A stretch of DNA of 64,000 bases, taken from the NCBI RefSeq assembly GCF_017377855.1, contig NZ_JAFREP010000007.1, positions 62,001 to 126,000 of the forward strand, in the 5' to 3' direction. The position numbers and the translations under genes were made by a program. Positions within the stretch are counted from its first letter, which is position 1. Each line of letters opens with the position of its first letter. This document shows, one piece after another, positions 48,419-57,448 of this stretch. Origin of the DNA: Acanthopleuribacter pedis (GTDB lineage Bacteria; Acidobacteriota; Holophagae; Acanthopleuribacterales; Acanthopleuribacteraceae). Under the pieces are notes generated by a model. It was given only the letters and a program-made list of their open reading frames with translations. It did no database searches and had not been told where the DNA came from.

Positions 48419-48660
48419 GGACACCCACCAAATGGAAGCCGGAGAAGAAGGAAAGAAAAGGACACCCACCAAATGGAAGCCGGCGAAAGGTATGAGAAAA
48501 AGGTGGGTGTCCTGAAATAGAATAGTGGCTGCTCGGCGGAATGTGGGAAAAAGGTGGGTGTCCCAAATAAGAATTGGCCAATGTGGCTGGAGGAAAGAAA
48601 AGGACACCCACCAAATTGAAGACGGCGAAAGGTATGAGAAAAAGGTGGGTGTCCTAAATT
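48419..48660. repeat. GGACACCCACC array R6 (mixed orientation)
   Basis: Six cores: plus at 48419, 48459 and 48601; minus (GGTGGGTGTCC) near 48503, 48554 and 48643. A cassette of about 44 bases, GGCGAAAGGTATGAGAAAAAGG plus a reverse core (given here as GGCGAAAGGTATGAG), occurs twice. The array lies between the secreted-protein start and the RAYT-like gene. Confidence 0.9.
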
Positions 48661-48931
48661 GGTGGGGGTGGACTGGTTAAAAGGCTGAGCTCGTTGTAGC
48701 TGGGGCCTTGGCCAATGTGGCTGGTGGTCGAAGAACAAGCGGTGCCATGCAGGTTTGCACCGTTCTTCCGGGTCTGGTTTTAATCCTGCTCGACGACGAC
48801 TTTATAGCCGCTCTTTTCTTTTTGGTGTTCGGCTTTTTCGCTTTGACTCCTCGGGTGTTTCGGCTTCCCGTCTTGGTTTTTGGGTCATTCTACTTATTCC
48901 TCACGCGTTCCGCGAGGTTTGGAGAGGCGCG

Positions 48932-49963
48932 TTATTGGGCCGGCTTTTTTACCGATTGGATTCCTTCCGTGTTTGTGATGAAACTCCGGCTACTTGATCG
49001 GGTACCCTGAAACCAGCGGCGACGGCATTTTTTTGCCTGTTCGTCCATGTGATCGACGGTTCCCGCCGCTTTTTTGAAGCGTGCGGGGAAATTGGCCGAT
49101 GTTTCCAGCCAACATTCGGGATTGACAGCCAAACGCTCCAGGATTGGTGCCAAATCCTCTGGAATGTGGCCGGCCTTTCCCGCCTGTAATTTGCGGCCGG
49201 TCCAATCCAATACCGCCAAGTAATCATCGAAATCGATGTCCAAGAAGCCCATTTGCCGCCCTCGGTCACGGAAGGGACAAAGCCATGTCGGGGGTGAGGC
49301 GTTATCCTGGCCGCTACTGGTCGCTCTGTTCTTTAAGCGTTCACCAAGACCGATGAACGGTGACTCCTCCGGCGCTCGATTCGTGCCGGAACGAATTGGG
49401 TTAAGGTCCACGTAGACGGAGCAACTGAGGACGGCCGGCTCATCCAGCAAAATGATGCTTTTGAAACGGCCTTCCCAGAACCGGCCGGTGCAGCGGTCTT
49501 CCTCATTGGCCAGGCGAGCAACGAATTCTTTGATCGATTTCATAAACCAGGAAATCGAGGCCAGCCGTCCACGCAAGGTTTCAACGCGGCCCGGCTGATC
49601 AAGGATTGCGTCGACTTCCGCCCGGTTCGGTGTCTCTGGTTGGCCATGTGCGTTGCGGCGCTTTGGGTAAAGCTTTAGCCAGCGCTTGGCGATGTCGGCC
49701 GGACGAAGTTGTGCCGCTAGGTCCGGTCGGTTGCGCAAAATGAGGTGAAAATGATTTTCCATGATCGCGAAATTACAAATATCGATGGTGAAAATGTCGG
49801 CCAGTTCACTCAGTCTGGCCAACATCCAAAATCGGCGGTGCGTGTAATCGCGGCCGCTTTCCTTGTCGAAACCGCATAACCGCGTACGTCGGACGCAACG
49901 AGAAATGCAGTGGTAAATGTGGATTTCAGTCTCATTGATAAGGTCACGGCGAGGTTCTGTCAT
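48932..49963 (-). CDS. RAYT-like Y1 (HUH) transposase
   Basis: A 343-residue protein of the IS200-like/TnpA-REP group. It has an IYHCISRCVRR start, the HUH pair in AIMENHFHLILRNRP (His-Phe-His), and the conserved RFWEGRFKSI and LNPIRSG segments downstream. In the YHCISR/WFMKSIKEFVARLAN helices the catalytic Tyr position is not certain. Such single-copy enzymes handle REP-type hairpin repeats rather than forming a flanked IS. ATG 49963 follows AAGGAG. The gene adjoins array R6, and several palindromic repeat families lie within 40 kb, so it may act on one of them; that link is inference. The C-terminal about 100 residues are divergent and basic. Confidence 0.82.
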   Translation of the reverse strand: MTEPRRDLINETEIHIYHCISRCVRRTRLCGFDKESGRDYTHRRFWMLARLSELADIFTIDICNFAIMENHFHLILRNRPDLAAQLRPADIAKRWLKLYPKRRNAHGQPETPNRAEVDAILDQPGRVETLRGRLASISWFMKSIKEFVARLANEEDRCTGRFWEGRFKSIILLDEPAVLSCSVYVDLNPIRSGTNRAPEESPFIGLGERLKNRATSSGQDNASPPTWLCPFRDRGRQMGFLDIDFDDYLAVLDWTGRKLQAGKAGHIPEDLAPILERLAVNPECWLETSANFPARFKKAAGTVDHMDEQAKKCRRRWFQGTRSSSRSFITNTEGIQSVKKPAQ

Positions 49964-50074
49964 AAGTGCTTCTCCTTCTGTTTGGGGGTCTCCCTCCAAA
50001 CATAGGTTCGGCCCAATGACAGCCCGTGTCATGGGTGCGATTTTTTTTGAAAAAACCTAAAAGTTTTTATGGTG

Positions 50075-50983
50075 CTAAAAACCGTCGGGGTACCAGGCGC
50101 CGACTTCCCAAATGGATAACCCTTCAAAAATGGAGGCCGTTGCGAGGAACTTCCCGTCCGGGCTGAAGGCGATCGAGCACACCTCGTTTTGGAAATAAGG
50201 GAAACTCAGGAACTCGGTCAGCAAGTCACTGCTGTAGATGCGCACGGTATTGTCGGCCCCGGCGGTTGCAAAGGCACGGCCGTCTAAGGTTGACTTAATG
50301 TCGTTGATGCGACCCTCGTGCGCCTTTTTATTCATGAGCTCCATGCCGGTATCGATGTCGTGCAAGGTGAGTTGCCCGTCGGCGACACCGGTAACCAGGA
50401 AAAACTGATCGCGCTTTAGCGGACACAAATGGACGATCTCTTCCTTAAAGCAGGTCAGCGAGTAGAGGTACTCTTTTTCTTTTAAATCAATGAGATGTAC
50501 GAAGTTGTCGAAGGATCCGCTGGCAATAATGTCATTGGGACCCCACGCCACGGCGGTGTTGTGCTCGTAGTGCTCCACGCCCTCGTATTCAACCTCAAAG
50601 GATTCGGCGTCGCGAATCTGAGGACGACAATCGGGACCGTCAACCAAGATTTTGGTGCCGTCGGGAGACCAGACGGGATACAAAATTGGTTCGTTTAACT
50701 CAAATTCTTCGATTTCTTCGCCGTCCGAAGTGTCCCAAATACAGAAATATTTATCGACGGAAGTGGAGATCAGTTTGGAGCCGTCCGGCGAAAATGTAAC
50801 GCGGCGAACCTTGTCGTCGTGGGGCTCGACCAAACGCCAAACCGACTCACCCTCGGGTGTAATGAGCTGGACAACCCCATTGTCGAACCCCAGGGCTAGG
50901 TATTTTCCACAAGGGGACCAGTCGATGTGGACGGGGAAAATTCCGTCGTAGCGAATGTTTTTTACTTGTAAATCGAAAGACAT
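50075..50983 (-). CDS. WD40-repeat beta-propeller protein
   Basis: A 302-residue cytoplasmic protein made almost entirely of about seven WD40 blades. Examples are VHIDWSPCGKYLALGFDNG, VTFSPDGSKLISTSVDKYFCIWD, VAWGPNDIIASGSFDNFVHL, and the last blade IAFSPDGKFLATAS ending in LSIWEVG. Such propellers are scaffolds for protein interactions. There is no catalytic domain or signal peptide. ATG 50983 has GAGG 6 bases upstream. The partner is unknown, and the neighbouring genes do not suggest one. Confidence 0.88.
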   Translation of the reverse strand: MSFDLQVKNIRYDGIFPVHIDWSPCGKYLALGFDNGVVQLITPEGESVWRLVEPHDDKVRRVTFSPDGSKLISTSVDKYFCIWDTSDGEEIEEFELNEPILYPVWSPDGTKILVDGPDCRPQIRDAESFEVEYEGVEHYEHNTAVAWGPNDIIASGSFDNFVHLIDLKEKEYLYSLTCFKEEIVHLCPLKRDQFFLVTGVADGQLTLHDIDTGMELMNKKAHEGRINDIKSTLDGRAFATAGADNTVRIYSSDLLTEFLSFPYFQNEVCSIAFSPDGKFLATASIFEGLSIWEVGAWYPDGF

Positions 50984-51074
50984 GCGTGCCTCTTCAGCGG
51001 TTTATATGAATTCGTCGGCGAATGCCAAATTTGGACCATTCTACCTTAATTTCGGGAGCGCCCGCGGGTGAAAA

Positions 51075-51098
51075 CAGGGCGGGCGAGGACCCGCCCTG
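51075..51098 (-). terminator. Terminator of the PKD/PPC surface protein gene
   Basis: A perfect 9-bp stem, CAGGGCGGG/CCCGCCCTG, with a 6-base loop, 15 bases past the stop. Read on the minus strand it is followed by TTTT. Confidence 0.85.
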
Positions 51099-51112
51099 GC
51101 CCGTTTGCGAGC

Positions 51113-54100
51113 CTATTGCGCCAAGGTGGCCGCCAGGTATTTACCGTCGAGCCGACCCATCAATTGGAAACCGGCCAGGGGTTCGGTGGAAACCAAACGA
51201 ACCCAGCTGGTGCCTGCCGGTAGGGTGCCGCCAAACAAACGCTCTACCAAGGCGACATCTTTTTGCAGCGGGCCGATATTACGTTCGCTTGTGCCCAGCA
51301 AGGTTCCGTCGGCGCCGAAGGCCTCGTAGGTCAGGGTTGCGGTGTTTTGGTTGGAGAGGTTCACGACCGCGAGGCCGGTAAAGGTTTCACCGGGTACAAA
51401 ATCAACCTTGGGGAACATCAACTCCCGCGCACCACCGGTGGCAGCTGGAAATCCGGCGAGTTGGGTGTTGTCGCCGTCGTTGTCGCCGAAAAGCGCATAA
51501 CCGTGGACATTCCCCTCGGTTTGCAAGCGGATCCAACTGATTTTGGTGCCGGCGGCTAAGTCGGGGAAAAAAGACGGGGCTAAACCGACTTCTTTGCCGT
51601 TGGCGGCCATGGTGATGGGCTGTTGTGAAAGGATTGCGCCGCTTCGATCATAAGCGGTGAGCAGGACTTGGGTGGTGAAGTCGGCATCGTTCACAAACGC
51701 AATGCCTGTCCAGAAGCTGTTGGTATCCTCGGCAACATGGGGGAAATAAATGTCATTGCCTTGAAAAACGAAGTTGGGGTTTTTGGTGCGGTTGCTGCTC
51801 AGGTTGAGCGCGCAGATGCGCGGGCTTCCTGTTTTGGTGCCGAACAGTTCTACACCGGTAAGCGCCGCGTTGGCTTGTTGCTCGACAAAACGCCCCCATT
51901 CAGAGCCGCTGGGCGGGAGACTGCCGCCGAAAAAGGTCTCAAAATCGAGGAGCCTGCTTTGGTGTTTTCCGGCCAAACCGTCCACGGTGAAACGGCCGGC
52001 CGAGGCGTGGAAGGCGGTGTCCAGCGTTTCGCCGCTGCCATTTACCACGGCGGCTTGGGTAAACCATTGCCCGGTTTCCTGGGCGATATGGGGGAGGATC
52101 AAACTGTCGAGGGTTCCGGTAACGCCGGTTTCGGCCACGGCCGTTTCCCGATCACGCCCAAGGGTGATCGCCAAACCCTCGATTTTTTGGTCGGAGAGCA
52201 CTTGGACCCACCCGATATCCAAGGTTTGAGCGTCGGGAAACAACAGATCAACCGCGTTTTCCAGCACGCCGTTTGCGGGAATTTCAAACACGTGTTCGGC
52301 CAAGTTTTGGCCATTGTTGCCATGGGCCGCAAGGGTTACACGCGCCGCCGCGTTGGAGGGATTGACAAGGGACAAGGTGGTTTGGTCGATCTCGTCCGTT
52401 TTGGGGTAGGCAAAGGTAAGACGGGGTTGACTTACGCTCACGGTGAATCCGAACGAAAGCATTCGCTTCAGAGTCTTGCCCGGCGGTTGGCCTACAAAGA
52501 GGAAATACTCGCCGGCTTGGCCGCCGTGAAAACTGAAGGGATGTTTGGCACCGGCGGCGAGGGAATCGCGGTGAATTAAGGTATCGCCGCGGTAAATTTC
52601 CACCTCTAAGCCGTCTTCGCTGTTGCGAAGGTCGAGTTCCATGTCCAGCGTGGCGCGGTCGGTCGGCAGGTTGAAGCGGTACCAGTCCCCACTGTCCTCG
52701 GGGCCGAGACTAATCCCGCTGTAATGGCCTAGATCCAGGGCGGAGGCCTGTTCGCGTACGTCATTGGGCTCGAAACTTTCGTCCGGGCGAGGCGGCACGA
52801 CTTGGATGGTAACGGTATCGGGTTCGCTTGCATTTAGGCCGAGACTGTTGGTGGTCTGAAGCGTTACTTGATAGGTTCCTTGTTCGGTGAAGGTAACGGT
52901 TAAGGGTTCGTTCTGTTGATAACTTGCATAAGCAGAACCATCTAGGGTAATGACCCAGCGCATTTGGTTTTTGATTCGTTGGAAATTGGTGTTGGGGTTG
53001 CCGCTGATGAAGTTGGGTTCGGTGGTAAAGCCTTCGAAGGTTAGCGGGTGGTTGGGTTCGATGGTGAGGGTCTCGGTGCGCGGTTTGGTAATGGTGGTGG
53101 TCGGTGGGTGGTCCGGTCGGTAGGTTTGCACCCAGAGGGACCAAGCGACGGCGGCCCGTTGGGATTGGTCCGGGGTGACGGCGTTAAACTGGATGTCGGC
53201 AAGGCCGAAGCGTGAAAAGGTCGTGGGCGGGGGCACGCGTTGGTCTGAATCGAGAATCAATTCTGTGATCGCATCGCTATAACTTGCGCGCCAAGAGTAG
53301 GTTAGCTCGAGGTTGTCGGGGTTGTCGATCTGTGGATCCAATTCCAGACTTTCGCCGACGGGCACATAGAGAGTGCTGCCCGTGGTCAGATTATTGGCGC
53401 TGAGGCGTGGTGGAATTCGATCTGGATAGACGCGGATATCGTAAAGGAGTGGGACATCGGTGACTTTGCCCTGAGCGTCCACGGCGGTGACCTCAATGCG
53501 CCGCTCTGAAATGCCTTGGTGGAACACGTCGGGTTCGAGGTTAAAGGTGGTTTGAAAGGTGGGTTGACGGGTCGGCGCCTGGAGTATGCCGTCAAGGATC
53601 CAATAAAAGGTAAGGGTTTCTGGATTTTCGTCTTCAACGGTGACACTTACTTCAATGGGTTCGCCGTTTTTGACAAGACGTTGAAAATCACCGACGTAGT
53701 TCAGCTTCGGCGAAGCGTTGGTGTCGCGGTCGTGAACGGCAACCCAGCGAACATTACCGACGGTTTTCGCGCTCTCGCGGCCGAATTCTTCGAAGAAGTA
53801 AAAAACCTCGTACAGGCCGGTCTGGTTGATGGGAAAGCGGCCGGGACGATCTCCATCCAACTGACCGATCACTTCCCCGGTTAAGGCGTTGGTGATGCGC
53901 CATTTGCCCTGCTGGGAGGCGGTCCCGGAAGGAACGCCGTTTAGGATCAAGCTTTCACCGGTGGCAATGCGGGTCGAAAAAAGCGGCTGAAAGATGGTGC
54001 CGGTGCGAACCTCATCGCCGCTTTCATCGAGCACTTCGACGATGACGGTATTGCGCGCGGGGTCTTGGTTGCCCCTTGCATCGACGGCTTCAAGACGGAC

Positions 54101-54964
54101 GGCGAAGGTGCCGGCCTCGTTGAATTGGTAGCGTGCGGGATTGTCGGTACTGCTGGTGAGGTCCGGGAAATGCCAGGTAAGGGAAATGGGTGTGTCGCCC
54201 TCGGGGTCGGAGGCTTCGGCGCGGAAGGTGACCTCGCTGCCTTTTAAAACGCGAATGTTTTCCTCGGAAGGTTCCAAGATGGTTGCCCGCGGTGGTAGGT
54301 TCGAGCCTTGTGGCAGGACCTGGAAGCTGGAGAAACCGGGGCTAAATGAGGGATTGCCCTCCGTGTCGACAACCACCAAGGTCAGTGTGACTGGGACGGC
54401 GAAGTCCTGGCTGAGGTTGGGGGTGATCGCCGCGACCGTCTCGTTGGATCGTTGTGCAACCCCGTTCTCAAGCCAAAACCAATGGTAGGCAAAGGGAGGA
54501 TCCGAGTCCGCGTCGGTAACGGTTGCTTCCGCGAACAGCGTCTGGCCGTCGATGACCGCGTTTGCCGACAACTGAATGCTTTCGATAACCGGGGAAACGA
54601 AAAATCGGTCGGGAACATAAACGAATATGATGCGGTCGTCCGGTTGACTGACCTCGCCCGCGCTATTGGTCGCGGTGAGTGTGAAGGTCAACGGGCCGGC
54701 TTCCGTCGGGGTGTAGCTCGGGTTTTCGCCGGTCAGGGTTTCGCCGTTTGAAAGCGTCCAGTTGTAAGTAAGGTTGGTTTGGTCGGCGGTGACCAAAAAG
54801 GTGATCGGCACGCCCAGCGCCCAGGAAAAATCGGATGCGGGAGAGAGAATTTGCACCTTGGGCGGCACCGCAAAGAGGGGGACGAAACAAAAAAAGGCGA
54901 GGAACAGGTACCGCATGGGCGCGACGGGCGTGTGAGAACCAAATATGGGGGAGAACCGTAACAT
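51113..54964 (-). CDS. Large secreted PKD/Ig-like and PPC repeat protein
   Basis: A 1283-residue exported protein. The signal peptide includes RYLFLAFFCFVPLFA (about 18-32). Several PKD/cadherin-like beta-sandwich domains follow (about 35-760), for example YNWTLSNGETLTGENPSYTP and EAGTFAVRLEAVDARGN. A bacterial pre-peptidase C-terminal (PPC) domain lies at about 775-860 (DSGDWYRFNLPTDRATLDME). Four diverged repeats of about 110 residues (about 865-1283) each pair a hydrophobic strand such as YFPHVAEDTNSFWTGIAFVN with a later SWIRL-type strand. No catalytic domain is visible, so a cell-surface or extracellular adhesive/matrix role is likely. ATG 54964 has GAGG upstream; ATG 54916 would give a shorter signal peptide. 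A strong hairpin follows the stop. Confidence 0.85.
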   Translation of the reverse strand: MLRFSPIFGSHTPVAPMRYLFLAFFCFVPLFAVPPKVQILSPASDFSWALGVPITFLVTADQTNLTYNWTLSNGETLTGENPSYTPTEAGPLTFTLTATNSAGEVSQPDDRIIFVYVPDRFFVSPVIESIQLSANAVIDGQTLFAEATVTDADSDPPFAYHWFWLENGVAQRSNETVAAITPNLSQDFAVPVTLTLVVVDTEGNPSFSPGFSSFQVLPQGSNLPPRATILEPSEENIRVLKGSEVTFRAEASDPEGDTPISLTWHFPDLTSSTDNPARYQFNEAGTFAVRLEAVDARGNQDPARNTVIVEVLDESGDEVRTGTIFQPLFSTRIATGESLILNGVPSGTASQQGKWRITNALTGEVIGQLDGDRPGRFPINQTGLYEVFYFFEEFGRESAKTVGNVRWVAVHDRDTNASPKLNYVGDFQRLVKNGEPIEVSVTVEDENPETLTFYWILDGILQAPTRQPTFQTTFNLEPDVFHQGISERRIEVTAVDAQGKVTDVPLLYDIRVYPDRIPPRLSANNLTTGSTLYVPVGESLELDPQIDNPDNLELTYSWRASYSDAITELILDSDQRVPPPTTFSRFGLADIQFNAVTPDQSQRAAVAWSLWVQTYRPDHPPTTTITKPRTETLTIEPNHPLTFEGFTTEPNFISGNPNTNFQRIKNQMRWVITLDGSAYASYQQNEPLTVTFTEQGTYQVTLQTTNSLGLNASEPDTVTIQVVPPRPDESFEPNDVREQASALDLGHYSGISLGPEDSGDWYRFNLPTDRATLDMELDLRNSEDGLEVEIYRGDTLIHRDSLAAGAKHPFSFHGGQAGEYFLFVGQPPGKTLKRMLSFGFTVSVSQPRLTFAYPKTDEIDQTTLSLVNPSNAAARVTLAAHGNNGQNLAEHVFEIPANGVLENAVDLLFPDAQTLDIGWVQVLSDQKIEGLAITLGRDRETAVAETGVTGTLDSLILPHIAQETGQWFTQAAVVNGSGETLDTAFHASAGRFTVDGLAGKHQSRLLDFETFFGGSLPPSGSEWGRFVEQQANAALTGVELFGTKTGSPRICALNLSSNRTKNPNFVFQGNDIYFPHVAEDTNSFWTGIAFVNDADFTTQVLLTAYDRSGAILSQQPITMAANGKEVGLAPSFFPDLAAGTKISWIRLQTEGNVHGYALFGDNDGDNTQLAGFPAATGGARELMFPKVDFVPGETFTGLAVVNLSNQNTATLTYEAFGADGTLLGTSERNIGPLQKDVALVERLFGGTLPAGTSWVRLVSTEPLAGFQLMGRLDGKYLAATLAQ

Positions 54965-55147
54965 AAACTATCAACCTCTGGTGTACATGGCGCGAAATAG
55001 AACGGGTGATGGGTTTTCTTTGGCTGTATTTCCAATGTAACAGTCCAGCATGAACCTGGCCAGTGCTAGACTGGGGAAAAGTCTTAATTATTAGGTGGGC
55101 GTTTCCGGCGGCACGTTGCGGATCGGGGATGCAAAAGTGAGGCATTA

Positions 55148-55828
55148 ATGGCGGTAACGACGATTCTGGCACCCATGTTCCTCATCGCAACGCTCGTGAT
55201 GTCGCCCGGCGACGCCGATCAGATGTTCGCGGCGTTGGAAACGCGCTTGTTACAGGCGGAAGAAGTTCGCCTCGATGTGCAAATCACCGCGACCGGCGCG
55301 GTTTCAGCCGAATATGAAGGGACGTTCCAGGTCGATAAGCAGGGTATGTCCCTCAAACAAGACGGCCACTTCATGAAGGCGGAATCCCACCTCCACCTCA
55401 GCGCCGGACAAAATACGCTGCAGTTTGGGAATGGTGCTCAAAGCAAAAAGGTGGATCAGCCCGTCTTTCTTGCCGAGGCGATGTGGATTGGTCTGACACG
55501 AATGGGTTTATTGCACAATCTTGCCAGGCTGCACGCCGGACAGGGGCCGGACCACGCCGAGGGGGGTGTAAACGACTGGGTGCGTGTCCATAATTTCGAG
55601 GTCCTTGAGGATAAAACCTTTATGGAGCGCGAAATGATGCGCATTAAATTTGATATCCGGGTGAGCAAGATCCCGGTTGGATCGGCGACCATATGGATCG
55701 ACAAACAAACCGGGCTACCCTGTTTGCGAGAACAGGTGGTTCGTTTCCCCGAGGGGGAGATGGTGGTTCGCGAAACCTACAAAACCTTTGTGATCCAAGA
55801 CGGCATGGTATCGGCACAGAAGCATTAA
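55148..55828 (+). CDS. Secreted LolA-like / outer-membrane-lipoprotein-sorting fold protein
   Basis: A 226-residue protein with a short N-terminal hydrophobic segment (ILAPMFLIATLVM) likely to act as a signal. The mature domain has an alternating beta pattern (MFAALETRLLQAEEVRLDVQI, then SATIWIDKQTGLPCLREQVV) that resembles the unclosed beta-barrel of LolA/LppX/DUF2092-type proteins. These bind a lipid or polymer in the envelope. ATG 55148 has GAGG 6 bases before it. The gene is divergent from the PKD/PPC gene and convergent with arginine deiminase; a hairpin separates it from the latter. Confidence 0.6.
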   Translation: MAVTTILAPMFLIATLVMSPGDADQMFAALETRLLQAEEVRLDVQITATGAVSAEYEGTFQVDKQGMSLKQDGHFMKAESHLHLSAGQNTLQFGNGAQSKKVDQPVFLAEAMWIGLTRMGLLHNLARLHAGQGPDHAEGGVNDWVRVHNFEVLEDKTFMEREMMRIKFDIRVSKIPVGSATIWIDKQTGLPCLREQVVRFPEGEMVVRETYKTFVIQDGMVSAQKH

Positions 55829-55863
55829 AAGGGCGTTCTCTTCTTTCTGAGGCGCGCCCTTTG
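55826..55863. terminator. Bidirectional terminator hairpin
   Basis: AAAAGGGCG ... CGCCCTTT around a loop of about 18 bases, between the convergent LolA-like and arcA genes. Confidence 0.7.
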
Positions 55864-55877
55864 GTAAGTGTGGTGGC

Positions 55878-57143
55878 TTAAAGAGGATCGCGCTGCAATG
55901 GGAAAGTCATACAGCGTGCGCCGCCGCGTGCACGGCTCAATTCGTTGCCGGCGATCATGACCATGGTGCGTTTTCCGTCCAGTAGATCGACCGAATCGGA
56001 TAGGGCTTGTTCCGTGGTGAGAATGCGGTACCCGACTTTTTCCAGTTCTTCGGCTGTTTTGATGTTGCGGCTGTAGCCGAGAATCAAACCGGGCGCCATG
56101 CAAAACGCATTGGCACCGTCGGTCCACTGTTCCCGTTCTTGATCGAGCCGGTTGGTTCCCCCGCAGAAAACCGGCTTGAGGTGGTGCCCCTCTTTTTTCA
56201 AAGCGTTGAGGAAGTTGTCTTCCAGGGTAATGTGTAAGGAAGAGGAGGTGAGGTCCATTCGGATCACGGGCAGGCTCTGGATGGGGTTGTCCTCGCGGAA
56301 AAAGGGTGGGAAGACCAGGCAGTGTTCCGGGTCAATTTGGGTGAATACGGTGTCGAGGTGCATGACCGCGCGGTCGTGGGGCATCAGGACGGCAAATACC
56401 GTTTTGAACTGGGTATGGCGGCGCAATTTTTCGGCGAGCATGGTGACGGCGCTTTGGGTGGTGCGGATGCTGATGCCGATGGCGAGAATATCTTCGCTGA
56501 GGACGAGGGTGTCGCCGCCCTCGATGGTGTTGTTGTGCTCGGGGATCCCGCCGATGTAGCTGGGGATGGCGTCGAACCAAATTTGTTTTTCGTTTTCGAT
56601 ATGGTATTCGGGGTGAAATCGCAGCACGGTATCCAAAATAAAGGGTTCGGGACGGCGGGCGGCGGTGGCCATGTGATTAATGGAGACGCCGTTGCCGATG
56701 ACGGAGGCGGGATCGCGCATGAACAGAAGGTTGGGGACGGGTGGAAAGCGGAATTGGTAGTTGGTTCCGTTGTCGATGTCTTCGTACCAGCCGGCGACGG
56801 CGGTTTCGGCAAGCTCTTTTGGATCTAGGTCGCTAAGGCGTTCTTTGTCCTGACCGTTGAGTTTATGGAGGATGCAAAAGCGGTCTAAAAAGTGTTCCCG
56901 CGCGCGGGGTTGGGCCAAGCTATCGGCGAGCATGTCTTGAACGTCAAAAACGCGGTCGGCTACTTTGTTCAGCACGCGCGAGAAGTCGTCGTGCTCGCCA
57001 CGCGCTTCACGGCCGAACAGAATGTCGTCGAACAGTAAATCGTGCATCAGCGAGGGGGTCATGCGATCAACCTCAGGTCCGGGACGGTGGACCGCAACGG
57101 CACGCAGACGGCCGATTTCTGAAAAGATCGATAACTGACTCAT
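55878..57143 (-). CDS. arcA: Arginine deiminase
   Basis: A 421-residue guanidino-group-modifying enzyme converting L-arginine to citrulline and ammonia. Catalytic features are present: FMRDP (Asp), IEGGD, HLDTVF (His), and the C-terminal nucleophile in GGARCMT. An N-terminal VHRPGPEVDRMTP segment and full length match bacterial ArcA (about 410 residues). ATG 57143 has a near-ideal GGAGGAATT leader. Carbamate kinase is encoded 40 kb away at 14942-15889, and the intervening pathway enzyme is not in the window. Catabolic ATP generation or acid resistance is plausible. Confidence 0.97.
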   Translation of the reverse strand: MSQLSIFSEIGRLRAVAVHRPGPEVDRMTPSLMHDLLFDDILFGREARGEHDDFSRVLNKVADRVFDVQDMLADSLAQPRAREHFLDRFCILHKLNGQDKERLSDLDPKELAETAVAGWYEDIDNGTNYQFRFPPVPNLLFMRDPASVIGNGVSINHMATAARRPEPFILDTVLRFHPEYHIENEKQIWFDAIPSYIGGIPEHNNTIEGGDTLVLSEDILAIGISIRTTQSAVTMLAEKLRRHTQFKTVFAVLMPHDRAVMHLDTVFTQIDPEHCLVFPPFFREDNPIQSLPVIRMDLTSSSLHITLEDNFLNALKKEGHHLKPVFCGGTNRLDQEREQWTDGANAFCMAPGLILGYSRNIKTAEELEKVGYRILTTEQALSDSVDLLDGKRTMVMIAGNELSRARGGARCMTFPLQRDPL

Positions 57144-57448
57144 AATTCCTCCCTGGTTTGGCGTGTTAAGGATCTGTTGGATGATGGCCCCGATTCTAGC
57201 AGGAAGTGGTGTAACGAAGAGATTAATGAAACGCTTCCCGGCAGAAGGTTGAAGCGTAGGGGAACCCCAAGGTGGGGTGTTACCTATTCACCCGTGAGCC
57301 AGATGATATTTCATTCGGTGTCGTGGGTGAAATAATTTTTTCATGCAGGGCGAAAAGTTTTCATTCGTCGCGGATCAGTGGGTGCCCTGGCGGGGTGTGC
57401 CCATGGCGTTGCGGGTGTTTTTTGACCTCGATGCAGAAAGGTCGGCTT
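57144..57448. other. Upstream region of arcA
   Basis: About 300 bases holding the leftward arcA promoter and then ordinary-looking DNA. I see no gene, hairpin or repeat before array R7 begins at 57449. Confidence 0.4.

Noticed and set aside
48708..49010. 100-residue hydrophobic ORF antisense to the end of the RAYT-like gene
   Set aside because: It overlaps a recognisable transposase on the other strand, has no ribosome-binding site worth noting, and has no family resemblance.
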